A DNA stretch of 64,000 nucleotides, from contig NZ_KB893258.1 of assembly GCF_000374065.1 (NCBI RefSeq), forward strand, positions 43,180 to 107,179. The letters are read 5' to 3'. The notes beneath the pieces were generated by a model. That model was not told the origin of the DNA, did not search any database, and was given only the letters and a program-made list of their open reading frames with translations. Shown piece by piece: positions 62,323 to 64,000 of the stretch. A program made the position numbers and the translations under genes. Origin of the DNA: Spirosoma luteum DSM 19990. GTDB lineage: Bacteria > Bacteroidota > Bacteroidia > Cytophagales > Spirosomataceae. Position 1 is the stretch's first letter. Each line of letters starts with the position of its first letter.

Positions 62323-63027
62323 ATGATTCCCAACCTGCCCACTTACATCCCCGTCACCTTCGGCCTGACCGTGCTGGCCACGCTGCTACTTTTTTACCGG
62401 GCCGTCGCGCAGGCCAGTACACAGGAAACCCGAAAAAAGGAAACCCTTATTTTGTCTGGTCTGATTGGCTGGCTGATTATTCAGGGCGTTCTGTCGCTCA
62501 ACGGTGTCTATAAATCAGTCCCGGTTTCGGGGCCACCCAGGATTTTGCTGTTTGGCATTCTACCCGCTATGCTGACCATTATTTCGGTATTCGTTACACC
62601 GGCAGGCCGACGGTTTGCCGACAGTTTACCACTGGCAAATATCACCTGGCTGAATACCGTCCGGGTAGTAGTTGAACTGGTACTGTATTGGCTTTTTCTC
62701 AACAAAGTTGTGCCGGAACTAATAACGTTTGAGGGGCGAAATTTTGATGTATTCTCCGGCCTGACAGCGCCACTGGTAGCGTACGTCGGCCTCACAAAAC
62801 ATAAACTGAGCCGACAGTTGGTTTTGGGCTGGAACCTGATTTGTCTGGCCCTGCTGATAAACGTTGTGGTATATGCTTTTTTATCGGCCCCTTCGCCGTT
62901 ACAAAAATTTGCTTTCGATCAACCGAACATAGCTATTTTAAACTTGCCCTTTAGCTGGTTACCTACGTTTGTCGTGCCAGTCGTCCTGTTAGGGCATCTG
63001 GTGTCGATTCGGCAACTGTTGAAATGA
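62323..63027 (+). CDS. Multi-pass membrane protein, likely Crp/Fnr target
   Basis: A 234-residue membrane protein with about seven helices (TYIPVTFGLTVLATLLLFYR, LSGLIGWLIIQGVLSLNGVY, LLFGILPAMLTIISVFVTPA, VVELVLYWLFLNKVVPELIT, and three more). I see no motif that names a family. The ATG at 62323 is 103 bases after the Crp/Fnr regulator's stop, and the gap contains a likely Crp/Fnr site. Regulation by the neighbour is the best clue to its role. It is followed by AT-rich bases, then by an insertion sequence. Confidence 0.75.
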   Translation: MIPNLPTYIPVTFGLTVLATLLLFYRAVAQASTQETRKKETLILSGLIGWLIIQGVLSLNGVYKSVPVSGPPRILLFGILPAMLTIISVFVTPAGRRFADSLPLANITWLNTVRVVVELVLYWLFLNKVVPELITFEGRNFDVFSGLTAPLVAYVGLTKHKLSRQLVLGWNLICLALLINVVVYAFLSAPSPLQKFAFDQPNIAILNLPFSWLPTFVVPVVLLGHLVSIRQLLK

Positions 63028-63199
63028 ACGCAGCCCGGGGATTAAGTTGAGTCTAGTTGTGGCCCGTCAGGTTCTTCTTTTAATCCCTAACTCACTTAAA
63101 TTACCAGCGAAAATACGAACGGTTAAGAACCTGAACAGGCAGTATGAAGCAGCGTTTCTGTCGTCGTATTACATTAGTACAACCAAAGACTTGAAGTCA

Positions 63200-64000
63200 C
63201 CTTAGCTTAACGTGAATACTGGATTAGATTCAAGACGCTGAAAGCGCAATAGGGGCAGTAGAGCTAAATTTGTGGTGTCTAAGCCAACAAATCAAACTCC
63301 TCGCCCCTATGCAGTCGCAAATTTCCGAAGAAAAACTCATTGAACTCTTCATTGCAGTCGATGATTTTGTCAATCTATTTGATCAATGGCTGGCCAGTCG
63401 GGCTTTAGCCCCCACTCGCCAGCCAACCCGACAGCCTGAGTTAAGCAACAGCGAAATCATCACTATCCTGGTCTATTATCATCACTCAGGCTACAAAAAC
63501 TTTCAATACTATTATCAGCGGTTAGTTCAAACTCAAATGCCTACCTACTTCCCCCGGCTTGTTACTTATCAGCGATTTATCGACTTGCTACCCCGGCAGG
63601 TAGCCACCATCCATGTGCTGACCAAATACCTATGTCTGCTTAGCAAACGGACCGGTTGCTATTTCGCCGATAGCAAGAAACTGCCCGTCTGTGACAACCG
63701 CCGTATTCATTTCCATCGGGTCTTCAAAGACATCGCTAGCCGGGGCAAATCATCAACAGGCTGGTTTTACGGTCTCAAATTACACTTGGTTATCAATCAG
63801 TTAGGTCAGGTTATGAATTTTCTCCTTACGCCTGCCAGCGTCTCCGACAATAACGAAACAGTCTTGGGTCGGCTCTTGGGAAGCCTAACCGGCAAATGCT
63901 ATGCTGACAAAGGCTACATCAGTAAACTCTTCGAGCAGTTTTATCAGCAGGGACTTCATATCATTACTAAAATCCGCAAAAACATGAAGAATTCGGTGAT
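63200..64000 (+). mobile_element. IS982-family insertion sequence, truncated by the window edge
   Basis: The transposase gene marks the element. Its left end is probably near 63200 (ACCTTAGCTTAACGTG), as members of this group often begin with ACC, but I cannot confirm it without the right end, which lies outside the window. Confidence 0.5.
63309..64000 (+). CDS. IS982-family transposase, C-terminus cut by window edge
   Basis: An open frame from ATG 63309 to the edge (230 codons) reads MQSQISEEKLIELFIAVDDF at its start, then YYHHSGYKNFQYYYQRL. The first DDE aspartates are Asp121 (YFADSKKLPVCDN) and Asp200 (CYADKGYISKLFEQ), with the third acid expected beyond the window. GWFYGLKLHLVINQLGQVMN is the typical IS982 stretch between them. 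It would mobilise the element by cut-and-paste. No frameshift is seen in the visible part, so it may be active. Confidence 0.9.
   Translation, partial: MQSQISEEKLIELFIAVDDFVNLFDQWLASRALAPTRQPTRQPELSNSEIITILVYYHHSGYKNFQYYYQRLVQTQMPTYFPRLVTYQRFIDLLPRQVATIHVLTKYLCLLSKRTGCYFADSKKLPVCDNRRIHFHRVFKDIASRGKSSTGWFYGLKLHLVINQLGQVMNFLLTPASVSDNNETVLGRLLGSLTGKCYADKGYISKLFEQFYQQGLHIITKIRKNMKNSV

Overview
The window looks like the chromosome of a Bacteroidota bacterium, most likely of the order Cytophagales (a Spirosoma-like genus is my guess). The grounds are TAnnTTTG-type -7 promoter boxes, SprB-repeat and gingipain-like proteins of type IX secretion, a SusC-style TonB receptor with a carboxypeptidase-like plug extension, Bacteroidota-type GlmM and Mrp, and a base composition a little above half G+C. 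There are no rRNA, tRNA or CRISPR loci that I can recognise.

Layout. 1-654: an ECF sigma factor cut by the left edge. 998-8846: a minus-strand MoxR locus in the order DUF4159, MoxR ATPase, DUF58, BatA-like, DUF4175-like and a GATase-like membrane protein, with a repeat element in three of its gaps. 8885-10666: a GNAT acetyltransferase and a PepSY membrane protein. 10802-22181: three paralogous sortilin/Vps10-type beta-propeller exoproteins of about 1,000-1,080 residues, with an arginyl-tRNA-transferase-like gene and a pair of small genes among them. 22343-29303: a heme-type uptake locus (TonB receptor, HmuT, HmuU, HmuV) with a Xre-RES toxin-antitoxin pair between hmuT and hmuU. 29409-36233: VanZ, two secreted proteins around a membrane-spanning winged-helix regulator, a GH43 glycosidase with a trefoil tail, and a cytochrome c-glucose/sorbosone dehydrogenase fusion.

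36519-41562: a VOC protein and a UPF1-like helicase whose 3' end is followed by a decayed PIN toxin with its antitoxin, then a diverged second copy of the helicase tail, a membrane protein and another helicase scrap. 41563-47834: oxidoreductase, AraC regulator divergent from a phytanoyl-CoA dioxygenase, UPF0303, YtxH and GlmM. 48081-50644: transglutaminase, the Anbu proteasome-like protease and an acidic protein. 50813-58514: an SprB-repeat T9SS cargo protein convergent with a coupled PorU2-like peptidase and acyltransferase. 58693-63027: NifU-domain protein, Mrp, GSCFA, a truncated Uma2, and a Crp/Fnr regulator next to a membrane protein that carries a Crp/Fnr-like site. 63309-64000: an IS982-family transposase running off the right edge.

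The observations most worth following are the decayed toxin module at the helicase 3' end, the membrane winged-helix regulator with a candidate OmpR-type operator in front of its neighbour, the Xre-RES pair inside the heme locus, the heptanucleotide microsatellite in front of a TTG-started moxR, and the 46-bp perfect palindrome at 10737-10782. Start codons were re-chosen in many genes where the longest open frame begins at TTG or ahead of a better ATG.
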